Assembly (NCBI GenBank): GCA_000824785.1 | Contig: CCNB01000006.1 | Location: 302,770-366,769, forward strand | Origin: Mesorhizobium plurifarium | Lineage (GTDB): Bacteria > Pseudomonadota > Alphaproteobacteria > Rhizobiales > Rhizobiaceae | Direction of reading: 5' to 3' | DNA: 64,000 bases | Shown: one piece after another, positions 29,502 to 39,586 of the stretch | Numbering within the stretch: position 1 is the stretch's first letter | How the letters are laid out: each line of letters opens with the position of its first letter | Notes under the pieces: model-generated | Databases searched by the model: none | Told to the model about the DNA's origin: nothing | What the model saw: only the letters and a program-made list of their open reading frames with translations | Position numbers and translations under genes: made by a program

Positions 29502-29630
29502 GGCTTGCTTTCCCTTGGGGCCGGAGGTCTGCGAGGTCGCCGCGCATTAACACAGTTGTTTTCGGGCCGCCACGTTTGCGGCGCGAAATTTGCTGGCCGG
29601 TTTGCGCCAAGACAGCGCAGCCGGTTGTAG

Positions 29631-29726
29631 AGCGGTTCGCCGTTTCTCGGAAACGGCGAACCGCTTTACCTCTTTGTTTTACGCAGTTCCGGACGGAAAA
29701 CCGATCACACTTTTCCTGGAACTGCC
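29631..29726. repeat. Dispersed two-hairpin repeat, family A, copy 2
   Basis: First hairpin: AGCGGTTCGCCGTTTC (29631-29646) and its exact complement (29650-29665) around TCG. Second: GCAGTTCC and GGAACTGC around GGACGGAAAACCG. In the second stem an A-T pair of copy 1 is replaced by G-C on both arms, so pairing is conserved. The element directly abuts the stop of the antiporter gene. Confidence 0.8.
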
Positions 29727-31367
29727 CTAATCCCGCGGCGCGCGGCCCTTTAGGATCGCTTCGGAGAAGGTGATCTCGGTGAACAGCTTGCGCGCCGTAT
29801 GGTCGTTGATGTCGCCGCGGCGGAACATGGCCTGCAGCTCGGCGCGCTCGGCCTCGATGCCCGCCAGCCTGAGCTCCATCTCGATCCGGCCGGCTTCGCG
29901 GGCCTCGGCCCGCGCTTCGTCGGCGCCGTCGGAGAGCGAGATGCGGCGCCGGTAGATCGAGGCGACGCTCTCGGCGATGGCGAGCTTCATCTCAGCTGCC
30001 TCTCCTTCACTGCCGTCGCTGGCGAGGCTTTCGATCCTGGCGATGGCCGCGTTGGCGGCGCCGACGCGGGCCCGACGCTCTTCGGCGGCACCCGGATGCT
30101 CGCCTGGTTCGACGAGACCGCGCGCGACCGCCGGCAGGGTCAAGCTGGCGATCGCCAGCGAGCAGATGATGACGCCGGCGGCGAGGAAGATCACGAGGTC
30201 GCGGGCCGGGAACGGCGAGCCGTCCTGCAAGGTAAGCGGCAGGGACAGGATGCCGGCCAGCGTCACCGCGCCGCGCACGCCGGCGATCGAGCCGGCGAGC
30301 CTGACGCGAAAGCCGAAGGGCTCGGCCTTGCGCTTGCCAAGCCGGGCGGCAAGCACGGCACCGATATCGCCGATCCAGATCCAGATGAAGCGCAGCCCGA
30401 TGAGGCAAAGCGTGAGCAACAGCACGGTCAATGCCGGCTCGAACAGCCAGTGCCGGGTGGTCAGCTCCGGTGGCACCTTGCGGATGATGTCGGGCAGTTG
30501 GAGGCCAAGCAGGATGAAAAGCGAGCCGTTGAACATGAAGATCAACATCGACCACAGCGAGATCGTCTGGATGCGCGCCGAGACCGCCATGTGGCGGACG
30601 ATGCCGGAATATCCGGTCAGAAGGCCTGCCGTGACCGCCGCCAGGATACCCGAAGCATTCAAATGCTCGGCGATCAGATAGGCGACGAAGGGCAATAGCA
30701 CCATAACCAGCACCTGCGCTTCTGCCGGTGTGCTGGTGATACGGCTGAGAATCTGCAACGACTTCGCCGCGATGAACAGCGCCGCGACACCGGCGAGGAT
30801 GCCGACCGCCACGGCCAGGAGGAAGCTCAGGGATGCCCCGGCAAACGAAAAGCTGCCGGTCAGCACCGCCGCGACGGTGAAGCGGAACATCACCAGGCCG
30901 GAAGCGTCGTTGAGCAGCGACTCGCCTTCCAATATGTGCATCAGCCGCGCCGGGACGAGATTGCGGTCGACGATCGAAGACACGGCGACCGCGTCGGTCG
31001 GCGACAGCACTGCGGCCAAAGCGAAGGCGACCACCAGCGGGATGCTCGGCACCAGCCAGTGCAAGGCGTAGCCGAAGCCGACGATGGTGAAGAAGACGAG
31101 CCCGATGGCGAGGTCGAGGATCGGACCGCGCAGCGCCATCAGCTCACGCTTCGGCGCCGAAAAGGCGTCGCCGAACAGAAGCGGCGGAATGAACACCAGC
31201 AGGAACAGTTCCGGATCCACTTCGATGTGAACGCCTCGCGCAGGCCAGGCAAGCGCGACGCCAATAGCGATCTGCAGCACCGGCAGCGGCACGCGCACCA
31301 GCCGCACCAGCGCGCCCGAAACGGTCACGAAGGCGAGCACGACGAGGATGAAGACGGCGACGTCCAT
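29727..31367 (-). CDS. Na+/H+ antiporter, CPA1 family
   Basis: 546 residues. About 12 membrane helices (1-410) carry the CPA1 core: VVAFALAAVLSPTDAVAVSS, and EGESLLNDASGLVMFRFTVA with the paired acidic residues that bind the ion. A cytoplasmic C-terminal tail of about 130 residues is helical and charged. The start at 31367 (MDVAVFILVVLAF) puts the first helix at the N-terminus. Cation selectivity is not readable. Confidence 0.9.
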   Translation of the reverse strand: MDVAVFILVVLAFVTVSGALVRLVRVPLPVLQIAIGVALAWPARGVHIEVDPELFLLVFIPPLLFGDAFSAPKRELMALRGPILDLAIGLVFFTIVGFGYALHWLVPSIPLVVAFALAAVLSPTDAVAVSSIVDRNLVPARLMHILEGESLLNDASGLVMFRFTVAAVLTGSFSFAGASLSFLLAVAVGILAGVAALFIAAKSLQILSRITSTPAEAQVLVMVLLPFVAYLIAEHLNASGILAAVTAGLLTGYSGIVRHMAVSARIQTISLWSMLIFMFNGSLFILLGLQLPDIIRKVPPELTTRHWLFEPALTVLLLTLCLIGLRFIWIWIGDIGAVLAARLGKRKAEPFGFRVRLAGSIAGVRGAVTLAGILSLPLTLQDGSPFPARDLVIFLAAGVIICSLAIASLTLPAVARGLVEPGEHPGAAEERRARVGAANAAIARIESLASDGSEGEAAEMKLAIAESVASIYRRRISLSDGADEARAEAREAGRIEMELRLAGIEAERAELQAMFRRGDINDHTARKLFTEITFSEAILKGRAPRD

Positions 31368-31472
31368 GGCGCGATTCCGGCTGTTTCGACCGACCATGGG
31401 CAATTGCCGGCCTCGCGTCCAGCCGGCCGGGCATGGCGCGGCCGCACTAACCGCGGACGGGCCGCCGTACCG

Positions 31473-32411
31473 CTAAAGTGACAGAACCGCCTTCGGCACG
31501 GAACAAAGCACCGTGAAAGCGGGGTTCACGACATTGCCGATGCGCAGGCTGCAGGTCTGGCTGACCAGTTGATGCGCGTCCATCGTATCGAGGCCTGTAC
31601 GATGCGCTACCCAGCGCACCAGGCCGGCGGCCGCGATGCGGGCAGCGTCGTCCAGCGGCCGCGCGCAGCCGATGACACCGATATGGTTTTCGGTCTCCAG
31701 GCGCGGCCAGTCGAAGCTCTCGTCCGCGGTGGCCTTCTCCACGGAAAGGGTCGTGAAGAAGGCGCCCTCGACCGCGGTGCCGGCGATCTCGCCGTCGCCC
31801 TGCGCGTAATGGCCGTCACCGATATAGATGTGCCCGCCATCGATATTGGCCCGCAGGTAAAGCGTTGCGCCCTCGGTCAGGTCCGGGATGTCGAAATTGC
31901 CGCCGAAGTCGCCGGGGACCACGCCGAGGCGGACCTCGCCATGCGCGGGCGCGACGCCCAGCGTCCCGTGGAACGGCCGATAGCCGGCGCGCAGCGTGCG
32001 GCCGGAGGAGGTCTGCGTGGTCAGTTCGGTTCGATCGGACGAAAGGCGCCAGATCCACACCCGCTCTTCCTGCTCCGCCTGCAAATTGGGCGAGGCGCGA
32101 GTTCCCGACAGGAAACCGAAATTCGGCGATATCGTCGCCACGCCCCAGTCGCGTGCCGGCTCCAGGCGGTGAAGGCGGATTGCCATGATATCGCCGGCCT
32201 TGATGCCTTCGACAGCGATCGGACCGACCAGTGGGTTCACCTTTGGATAAGGAGCGACCTCCCGCGGCCTGCCGTCGACGCTGGTCAGCCGGCCGGAGAA
32301 GCAATCCTCGGTGAAGACCGTGAATTGCTCGCCGGGCCCGACGGAAAGCCGCGGCGCATGCCCTCCCAATTGGAAGACGAAATCGTGCCCGTCGTTCAGC
32401 GGTCGAACCAA
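31473..32411 (-). CDS. Acetamidase/formamidase family protein
   Basis: 312 residues. The metal-site region NIDGGHIYIGDGHYAQGDGE, followed by IAGTAVEGAF, is characteristic of the FmdA/AmdA family, which hydrolyses short amides. The length fits the shorter acetamidase type. The likely start is a TTG at 32411 that overlaps the preceding gene by 16 bases; no ATG is available near the N-terminal conserved region. It is the last gene of the nucleoside-type operon, so its amide substrate may arise from that pathway (inference). Confidence 0.8.
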   Translation of the reverse strand: MVRPLNDGHDFVFQLGGHAPRLSVGPGEQFTVFTEDCFSGRLTSVDGRPREVAPYPKVNPLVGPIAVEGIKAGDIMAIRLHRLEPARDWGVATISPNFGFLSGTRASPNLQAEQEERVWIWRLSSDRTELTTQTSSGRTLRAGYRPFHGTLGVAPAHGEVRLGVVPGDFGGNFDIPDLTEGATLYLRANIDGGHIYIGDGHYAQGDGEIAGTAVEGAFFTTLSVEKATADESFDWPRLETENHIGVIGCARPLDDAARIAAAGLVRWVAHRTGLDTMDAHQLVSQTCSLRIGNVVNPAFTVLCSVPKAVLSL

Positions 32412-33157
32412 GTGCCGGCTCCCAGTTTCTCGACAATGTCGACAAATGCCTGCGTGGCGTCGCGATGGATGCTGTGGCCGACATTGGGCATCACGACGAC
32501 GGACCGCTCGCCGACCTCCGCCCGCAGGCGCTGGGTGTCGTCGGGCGGGACGAACCGGCTCACATCCGGCAGGACCCAGACCGTCGGCAGCATCTTGGCC
32601 AGGCGCGCCGCCTCGTCCCGCAGGTCCCAGGGCGCGTTGCCGGCGAAGGCCGAACGCGCGTCGTCGAAGGATATCTGCTCGAGCGACACGACCTTCCAGG
32701 CGGCGTCCCGCCGCGACCAGCCGGGATTGAGTTTCAGCAACCCCTCGATGTCGTGAGGCAGGTTTGCCTCGTCCCAGTCCAACATGCCCTTCGGCGTCGC
32801 CTTGTCGGCGAAATGCGAGACCGGGTCTTCCAGAAGCATAGCCTTCGGCCGGAACAGGCCGCGCAGCACGCCAAGCTGCGCCAGCGTGCCGCCGAAGGAA
32901 TGGCCAAGCAGCACATCCGGCGCGTCGGGCAGGTTCTCGGCAAAATCGGCGAGCAGACTGTCGAAGGAGAAATCGCCGTTACCGCGCGCGCTTTCGCCAT
33001 GGCCGCGCATGTCGGGAGCAATCACCTGCCAGCCGCGGGCGGCAAGCAGCCTGGCCGGCTCGGTCATGGCGCCCGCATTGGCGGTGATGCCGTGCAGCGC
33101 CACCATCGTCTTCGGCGCGCCGCGGTCGCCCCAGCGCATGATATTGAGCGTCACCAT
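32396..33157 (-). CDS. Alpha/beta hydrolase
   Basis: 253 residues with an intact alpha/beta-hydrolase triad frame: oxyanion region VALHGITANAGAM, nucleophile elbow LLGHSFGGTLAQL, acid near WVLPDVSRFVPPDD and histidine in VMPNVGHSIHRD. The start at 33157 lies 1 base after the preceding gene. Cofactor-free hydrolysis of an ester, lactone or C-C bond is possible; the substrate is unknown. Confidence 0.88.
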   Translation of the reverse strand: MVTLNIMRWGDRGAPKTMVALHGITANAGAMTEPARLLAARGWQVIAPDMRGHGESARGNGDFSFDSLLADFAENLPDAPDVLLGHSFGGTLAQLGVLRGLFRPKAMLLEDPVSHFADKATPKGMLDWDEANLPHDIEGLLKLNPGWSRRDAAWKVVSLEQISFDDARSAFAGNAPWDLRDEAARLAKMLPTVWVLPDVSRFVPPDDTQRLRAEVGERSVVVMPNVGHSIHRDATQAFVDIVEKLGAGTWFDR

Positions 33158-33158
33158 G

Positions 33159-33914
33159 TCAGGCTCCCGCGGCCCAGCCGACGATCTGCCGCCAGAGCGT
33201 CGTGTAGCCCGGCCAGTCGACAAAAGCCGGCGGCGCCCAATGCGGCCCGCAATCGGAGGCGAAGGCGACCGACCGTCCCTTGCCGAATTCCGCCGCGACG
33301 ATCAGGGGATCGTTGCCGACGGTCGCGACCACCGTCGCCTTCTGCCTGGCGGCAAAGCGGTTGTAGCCGAGCAGCGCCGGCCATTCCGCTTCCAGTCCGC
33401 CGACGATCGGATGATTTGCCGCGGCAACACGCGGCTTCACGCCTTGCGGCCGCTCGGCGCGGTCATCGCCCGCCTCCATCTCCACGCCCAGCACCTCGGC
33501 GACCTCGGTGTCGCGATAGCGCGCCTTGGCGTCGATGCCCTGGAAGGTCATGTAGCCGCCGATCATCACCAGTCCGCCGCCGCCGAGCACATAGTCGCGT
33601 ATGGCTTCGAGGCGATTGGGCAGCGTCTTCGAGCGCACGAACGTGTCGGGGTGGAGCAACAAGGTGTTGGCGCCGATGTCGCTCAGCATGACGCAGTCGA
33701 ATTTTGCCAGTTCGCCCGCGCTGAAGGGAAAGTCACGCGCGGCGATATGGGCCGGCTGGTAGACAACGTCCCAACCTCCGCCCTCAAGGGCCTCGCGCAG
33801 CCAGCGCACGCCTTCGGCGTACTCGGTCGTGGTGAAGGAATCGAAGCCCTTCTGATGGATCGAATGAACGGTCCAGGACTCGCCCGCGATCAGGACGCGA
33901 CGACTCTTTGTCAT
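33159..33914 (-). CDS. Glutamine amidotransferase-like protein (DUF1355 type)
   Basis: 251 residues with a class I glutamine-amidotransferase-like fold: VLIAGESWTVHSIHQKGFDS at the N-terminus, CVMLSDIGANTLLLHP, and GGGLVMIGGYMTFQGIDAKA in the nucleophile region, where no catalytic cysteine is seen. The C-terminal half has ANHPIVGGLEAEWPALLGYN. Relatives occur in sugar and nucleoside catabolic operons without a proven activity. It overlaps the nucleoside hydrolase gene by 4 bases. Confidence 0.78.
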   Translation of the reverse strand: MTKSRRVLIAGESWTVHSIHQKGFDSFTTTEYAEGVRWLREALEGGGWDVVYQPAHIAARDFPFSAGELAKFDCVMLSDIGANTLLLHPDTFVRSKTLPNRLEAIRDYVLGGGGLVMIGGYMTFQGIDAKARYRDTEVAEVLGVEMEAGDDRAERPQGVKPRVAAANHPIVGGLEAEWPALLGYNRFAARQKATVVATVGNDPLIVAAEFGKGRSVAFASDCGPHWAPPAFVDWPGYTTLWRQIVGWAAGA

Positions 33915-34870
33915 ATTTCCTCTCCTGTTCTGTCAGGCCGGCTGGCCAACCGCTTCAGCGCGGCGATGAAGGCGGCGTGGATGCCCTCCCCGTCAAGCTC
34001 GACGGCGATTTCGGCGTTCGGCGCTCCGGAGCGTCCGGCAAAGTCGATGACCGTGCGGCCATAGGTCAACCTGCCGGCGAGCTCGACCTCGAGGCGCGCC
34101 GGGACTGTCCTGGCCAGGGAAGGCTCGGCCGCGACAAGGGACGCCACGGGATCGTTGAGCGGCATGGCGGCAGGGCCGAACACGCCCGGGCGGAATGTTT
34201 TGTTCAGCGAGCGCAAGAGCTCGGCGGCGAAACGCCCGACCCTACCGCCGATTGCCTCGGCGTCCGCGATCAATCGATCGGTGATAACCGCCTGCGGTCC
34301 GACGTCGATCGGAACGAGCGTCAAGGGAATGCCGGCTCCGAACACGATGGCTGCCGCCTCCGGATCGCACAGCACGTTCCACTCCGCCGCCGCGGTCTTG
34401 TTGCCGAGCCCCCATGCGCCGCCGAGCGACACGACGCGCTCGATCTTCTGTGGCAGACCGGGGTTGCGCCGCAACGCCAAGGCCAGATTGGTCAACGGAC
34501 CCGTGGTGACGACGGTGCTTGCGACGCCCGAAACGACAAGCTCGGCGATGAGGTCGCTGGAGTGGCGCGGATCGAGAGCGACCGCTTCGAGATCCGGCCG
34601 CTCCGGGTCGAGCGCGCTGGTCTGGTCGAGAATACCGGCGATCAGCCTTTCGCGCACCAATGGCCCCATGGCGCCAGCCGCGACCGGAACGTCGCCGCGC
34701 CCTGTGAAAGCCACGGCAATGGCGCCGTTGCGTGCCGTGCGGTCGCCGGCGAGGTGGCCGGCGCCCGTCGTCACCGCCTTCAGGTCGAGCGCCTCATGGC
34801 CGGCCGCGACCAGGATGCCCAGGGCATCGTCATTGCCCGGATCGCAATCGAGGATGATCGGCTTCGTCAT
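33911..34870 (-). CDS. Inosine/uridine-preferring nucleoside hydrolase family protein
   Basis: 319 residues. The calcium/ribose-binding signature DCDPGNDDALG is at residues 8-18 and the later conserved segments VVTTGPLTNLALALRRNP and NVLCDPEAAAIVF are present. The family cleaves the N-glycosidic bond of ribonucleosides, giving base and ribose. It overlaps the upstream permease gene and the next gene by 4 bases each, so it is firmly part of the operon. Confidence 0.92.
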   Translation of the reverse strand: MTKPIILDCDPGNDDALGILVAAGHEALDLKAVTTGAGHLAGDRTARNGAIAVAFTGRGDVPVAAGAMGPLVRERLIAGILDQTSALDPERPDLEAVALDPRHSSDLIAELVVSGVASTVVTTGPLTNLALALRRNPGLPQKIERVVSLGGAWGLGNKTAAAEWNVLCDPEAAAIVFGAGIPLTLVPIDVGPQAVITDRLIADAEAIGGRVGRFAAELLRSLNKTFRPGVFGPAAMPLNDPVASLVAAEPSLARTVPARLEVELAGRLTYGRTVIDFAGRSGAPNAEIAVELDGEGIHAAFIAALKRLASRPDRTGEEI

Positions 34871-35784
34871 TGGGGATTATCCCGAATTCGGGCCGGCCGA
34901 TTGCGCACGAGGATGCGCCAGCGGGCGAAAGTCAGGCCGATGATGGCAGCGACATAAGGCAGCATCAGCACGAACTGCGAGGGGATGGCGAACACCTGCA
35001 GGCGGTCGCCCAGAGCGCCGAAGAAGCCGAACAGGAAAGATGCCGCCGCCGTCATCCAGGGCTGGCCGCCGCCGAACAGCGTTGCGGCAAGCCCGATGAA
35101 GCCGCGGCCGCTGGTCATGTCCGGCAGGAAGAAATGCAGCTTGTCCATGGCAAGCTGCGCGCCGGCGAGCCCGGCCAGCAGGCCGCTGATCGCCAAGGAC
35201 AGGGCCTTCATGGCGGCGATGCGGATACCGGCGGAGCGCGCTGCGTGCTCGTCCTCTCCCGCGGCCCGCAGGCTGGCGCCGAGCGGCGTCTTGTAGAGGA
35301 AGACATAGGTGAGCGGCACGGCGACAAGCGCGATCAGCACGATGACGCTCTGGCCTTCGAAGGCCGGGCCGAGCACCGGCAGCCAGGACAGCGATCCGGC
35401 CGGTATGTGCCAGATGTCGGGGAACGCGATCGGCCGCAGGCCGCCCGGACTGTTGTAGTAGCGCTCGAGAATGAACAAGGTGCCGCCGGCGGCGAGCAGG
35501 TTGATGCCAAGGCCCGCCACGATGAAGTCGGCGAAGAAGCGCAGCGTCAGCAGCGCCAGGAGCTGCGACAGCACCACCGCGACCACCAGCGCCGACAGGA
35601 AGGCCGGCCAGGCGCTGCCGCTCCAGTCGCCGACGGCGACGGCGGCGAAGGCTGCCGCCAGCATCATGCCCTCGACCGCGACGTTGAGGATGTTGGCGCG
35701 CAAGGTGATCATCGCCGCCAGCGCGGCGAGCAGGATCGGGGTCGACTGTTCGAGGACCGCGGCGAGCAGCGATGTGAGGTTCAT
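34867..35784 (-). CDS. BMP-type (nucleoside) ABC transporter permease 2
   Basis: 305 residues, eight or more membrane helices, of the branched-chain/ribose permease superfamily found with BMP-type binding proteins. Landmarks are AAMITLRANILNVAVEGMML and TPLGASLRAAGEDEHAARSA. It pairs with the permease encoded just upstream (10 bases between them). Confidence 0.9.
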   Translation of the reverse strand: MNLTSLLAAVLEQSTPILLAALAAMITLRANILNVAVEGMMLAAAFAAVAVGDWSGSAWPAFLSALVVAVVLSQLLALLTLRFFADFIVAGLGINLLAAGGTLFILERYYNSPGGLRPIAFPDIWHIPAGSLSWLPVLGPAFEGQSVIVLIALVAVPLTYVFLYKTPLGASLRAAGEDEHAARSAGIRIAAMKALSLAISGLLAGLAGAQLAMDKLHFFLPDMTSGRGFIGLAATLFGGGQPWMTAAASFLFGFFGALGDRLQVFAIPSQFVLMLPYVAAIIGLTFARWRILVRNRPARIRDNPQ

Positions 35785-35794
35785 CCGCGCCTCC

Positions 35795-36823
35795 TCACGC
35801 TGCCTGGGCGGCGCGACGCAGCCGCGCCGTCATCAGCAGCACGAGCAGGCCCGTCAAAAGGTTGACCAGGGAGCGCGGCACGTCGGTGGAAATCTGCATA
35901 TAGGCGGCGCCGTTCAGCATCGCGGCGTAGAACAGCGCGGTCGCCAGCGAGCCGATCGGATGGACGCGGGCAAGCAGCGCGCAGGTCAGGCCGACCAGTC
36001 CGTAGCTCGGCGAGAAATTCTGCTCGAAGCGATGGCCGACGCCGAGCACGTAGAGCGCTCCGGCCAGGCCGGCCAATCCGCCGGCAATGACCATTGCCGA
36101 TATCACCCGCCGCGCCGCCGGCACGCCGGTGGCCTCGGCGAAGCGCAGATTGGTGCCGGCCGCGCGAACCTCGGCACCCCATTGCGTGCGGAACAGAACG
36201 ATCCAGGAGACGACGGCGAGCACAGCCGCGACGAGGAAGCCGCTGGTGGCGCGCGGGACGAAGGGCAAGGGCGGCAGCCAGATCGAGTTCGGCACCATCC
36301 AGCTCACCGCGCCATAGGCCGTGGTGTCGCGGATCACCTGGTTGGCAAGCCATGAGGTGATCAGCAGAATGATGATGTTGAGCATCAATGTCGTCACCAC
36401 CTCGTCGACGGCGAGACGCACCTTGAGCACGCCAGGAATCCAGCCGACCACCGCACCGGCAAGAAAGCCGGCGATGATGGCGAGCGGCATCAGCACAAGG
36501 GCCGGCAGCGAAGCGCCGGCGATGGCGACGACCGTGGTGGTGACCGCGCCGGCATAGAGCTGGCCCTCCCCGCCGACATTGAAGACGCCGGCGCGAAAGG
36601 AAAAGACGACACCCAGCGCGATCAGGGTGAGCGGCGTGGCGCGATTGAGGAACAGGGCGAAGTTGCCGAGCGAATCGAAATTGGCGAGCAAAAGGTCGCG
36701 ATAGGCGCGGACCGGCTCATCCGTGATCGAGGCGACCAGCAGGAAGCCGAGCGCCAGCGTGAGCAGGATCGCGGCCAGCGGCGCGCGAATGACGCGCAGG
36801 AAATTGGACAGCGCAGGCGCCAT
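35795..36823 (-). CDS. BMP-type (nucleoside) ABC transporter permease 1
   Basis: 342 residues, about nine helices. Landmarks: FSFRAGVFNVGGEGQLYAGA near 75 and TQWGAEVRAAGTNLRFAEAT near 225. This is the first of two different permeases that form the heterodimeric channel. Its ATG abuts the ATPase stop. Confidence 0.9.
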   Translation of the reverse strand: MAPALSNFLRVIRAPLAAILLTLALGFLLVASITDEPVRAYRDLLLANFDSLGNFALFLNRATPLTLIALGVVFSFRAGVFNVGGEGQLYAGAVTTTVVAIAGASLPALVLMPLAIIAGFLAGAVVGWIPGVLKVRLAVDEVVTTLMLNIIILLITSWLANQVIRDTTAYGAVSWMVPNSIWLPPLPFVPRATSGFLVAAVLAVVSWIVLFRTQWGAEVRAAGTNLRFAEATGVPAARRVISAMVIAGGLAGLAGALYVLGVGHRFEQNFSPSYGLVGLTCALLARVHPIGSLATALFYAAMLNGAAYMQISTDVPRSLVNLLTGLLVLLMTARLRRAAQAA

Positions 36824-38359
<1,536 letters not shown>

Positions 38360-38410
38360 CAGTACGCTTTCTGGGGCACGCTTGCTGGTCGGCATGGCGG
38401 GACGCTGCCT

Positions 38411-38514
38411 AGAGCGTTTCGCTGTTCCGCGGAACCGGCGAAACGCTCTATCTCTTTGTTTTTACGCAATCCCGGACGGAAAACCGTCACGCACTTTTCC
38501 TGGAATTGCTCTTG
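38411..38514. repeat. Dispersed two-hairpin repeat, family A, copy 3, inside the operon
   Basis: First hairpin arms AGAGCGTTTCGC and GCGAAACGCTCT (38411-38449); second GCAATCCCGG and CCTGGAATTGC around ACGGAAAACCGTCACGC. It lies between the binding-protein gene and the ATPase gene, so it is transcribed within the operon. Confidence 0.78.
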
Positions 38515-38543
38515 GCAGCGTCCCGTTCAAGGTCCTGGGAGGC

Positions 38544-39548
38544 TTACTTGAAAGCAGTGTCGACCTTGATCTCGCCGCTGACCACCTTGGCCTTGGCGGC
38601 GTCGACCTTGGCCTTGATGTCGGCGGGCACCAGCTTGTCGTTGTAGACGAGGCCGACGCCCTCGTTGGCGAGACCGTAGACCTTGAGCTTGCCGAACTCG
38701 GCCTTGCCGTCCTGGATCTGCTTGATCGAGTCGTAGATCGAGTTGCCGATCTGCTTGATCACCGAGGCGATCACATTGTCCGGGTGCAGGCCGCTCTGGT
38801 CGGAATCGACGCCGATGGCGTATTTCTTGGAGTCCGCCGCGCCCTTGAGGATGCCGAGGCCGGCCGGGCCGGCGACGTTGAAGACCACGTTGGCGCCGTT
38901 CTGGATGGCGGTCTTGGTGAGATCATAGGCCTTTTGCGCGTCGTTGAAGTTGCCGATGAAGATCACTTGCACGTCGATGTCCGGCACGACGGTCTTGGCG
39001 CCCTGCTTGAAGCCGAGGATGAAGTCCTGGATGACCGGCAGGTCCATGCCGGCGACCACCGCGATCTTCGGATCGCCGGAGGTGAGCGGAAAATCCTTCT
39101 TGTCGGTCGCCGCGATCGCGGCCAGCGCGCCGGCGAGGTAGGAGCCCTCGTTCTGCGCGTATTTCACCGAAAGAACGTTCGGCTGCTTCAACTCGTCATC
39201 GAAGAAGACGTATTTCTGGTCGGGGTGCTGCGGCGCGACGTCGGCCAGATTGTCGTGCATGTTCGGGCCGGTGAAGACGACGCTCCAGTCCCCCGAATTG
39301 GACACCGCCTCGAGGTTCTGGCGCCAGAGCTGCGGATCGGTCGGCGAGGCCTGCAGCAGGCGCGTCTTGACGCCTTCCTTCTCGGCGCGGGCGAAGCCGG
39401 TGGCGGCATTGTCGTTGAAGCCCATGTCGCCGAGATTGTCCGACATCACATAGACGGCGCTGAAGTCGGCGGCGAATGTCGGCCCGGCCATCAGGCCGAG
39501 CCCGAGGGCGGCTGCGTATGCCATTGATTTCATGATCGATCTTGTCAT
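38544..39548 (-). CDS. BMP family substrate-binding protein
   Basis: 334 residues with signal peptide (about 1-26, ending GPTFA). The BMP/PnrA-type periplasmic fold shows AVYVMSDNLGDMGFNDNAAT near the N-terminus, VAGMDLPVIQDFILGFKQGA in the middle and GVDSDQSGLHPDNVIASVIK near 235. BMP proteins bind purine nucleosides in spirochaetes and related compounds elsewhere. It is followed by a repeat and the transporter genes. Confidence 0.92.
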   Translation of the reverse strand: MTRSIMKSMAYAAALGLGLMAGPTFAADFSAVYVMSDNLGDMGFNDNAATGFARAEKEGVKTRLLQASPTDPQLWRQNLEAVSNSGDWSVVFTGPNMHDNLADVAPQHPDQKYVFFDDELKQPNVLSVKYAQNEGSYLAGALAAIAATDKKDFPLTSGDPKIAVVAGMDLPVIQDFILGFKQGAKTVVPDIDVQVIFIGNFNDAQKAYDLTKTAIQNGANVVFNVAGPAGLGILKGAADSKKYAIGVDSDQSGLHPDNVIASVIKQIGNSIYDSIKQIQDGKAEFGKLKVYGLANEGVGLVYNDKLVPADIKAKVDAAKAKVVSGEIKVDTAFK

Positions 39549-39586
39549 TTGTTTTATTCCCCTTTCTTGGTCTGGAACTGTCTTTC

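Noticed and set aside
29502..29630. Glycine riboswitch upstream of glyA
   Set aside because: I found no paired aptamer core; the region holds ordinary sequence followed by a family A repeat.
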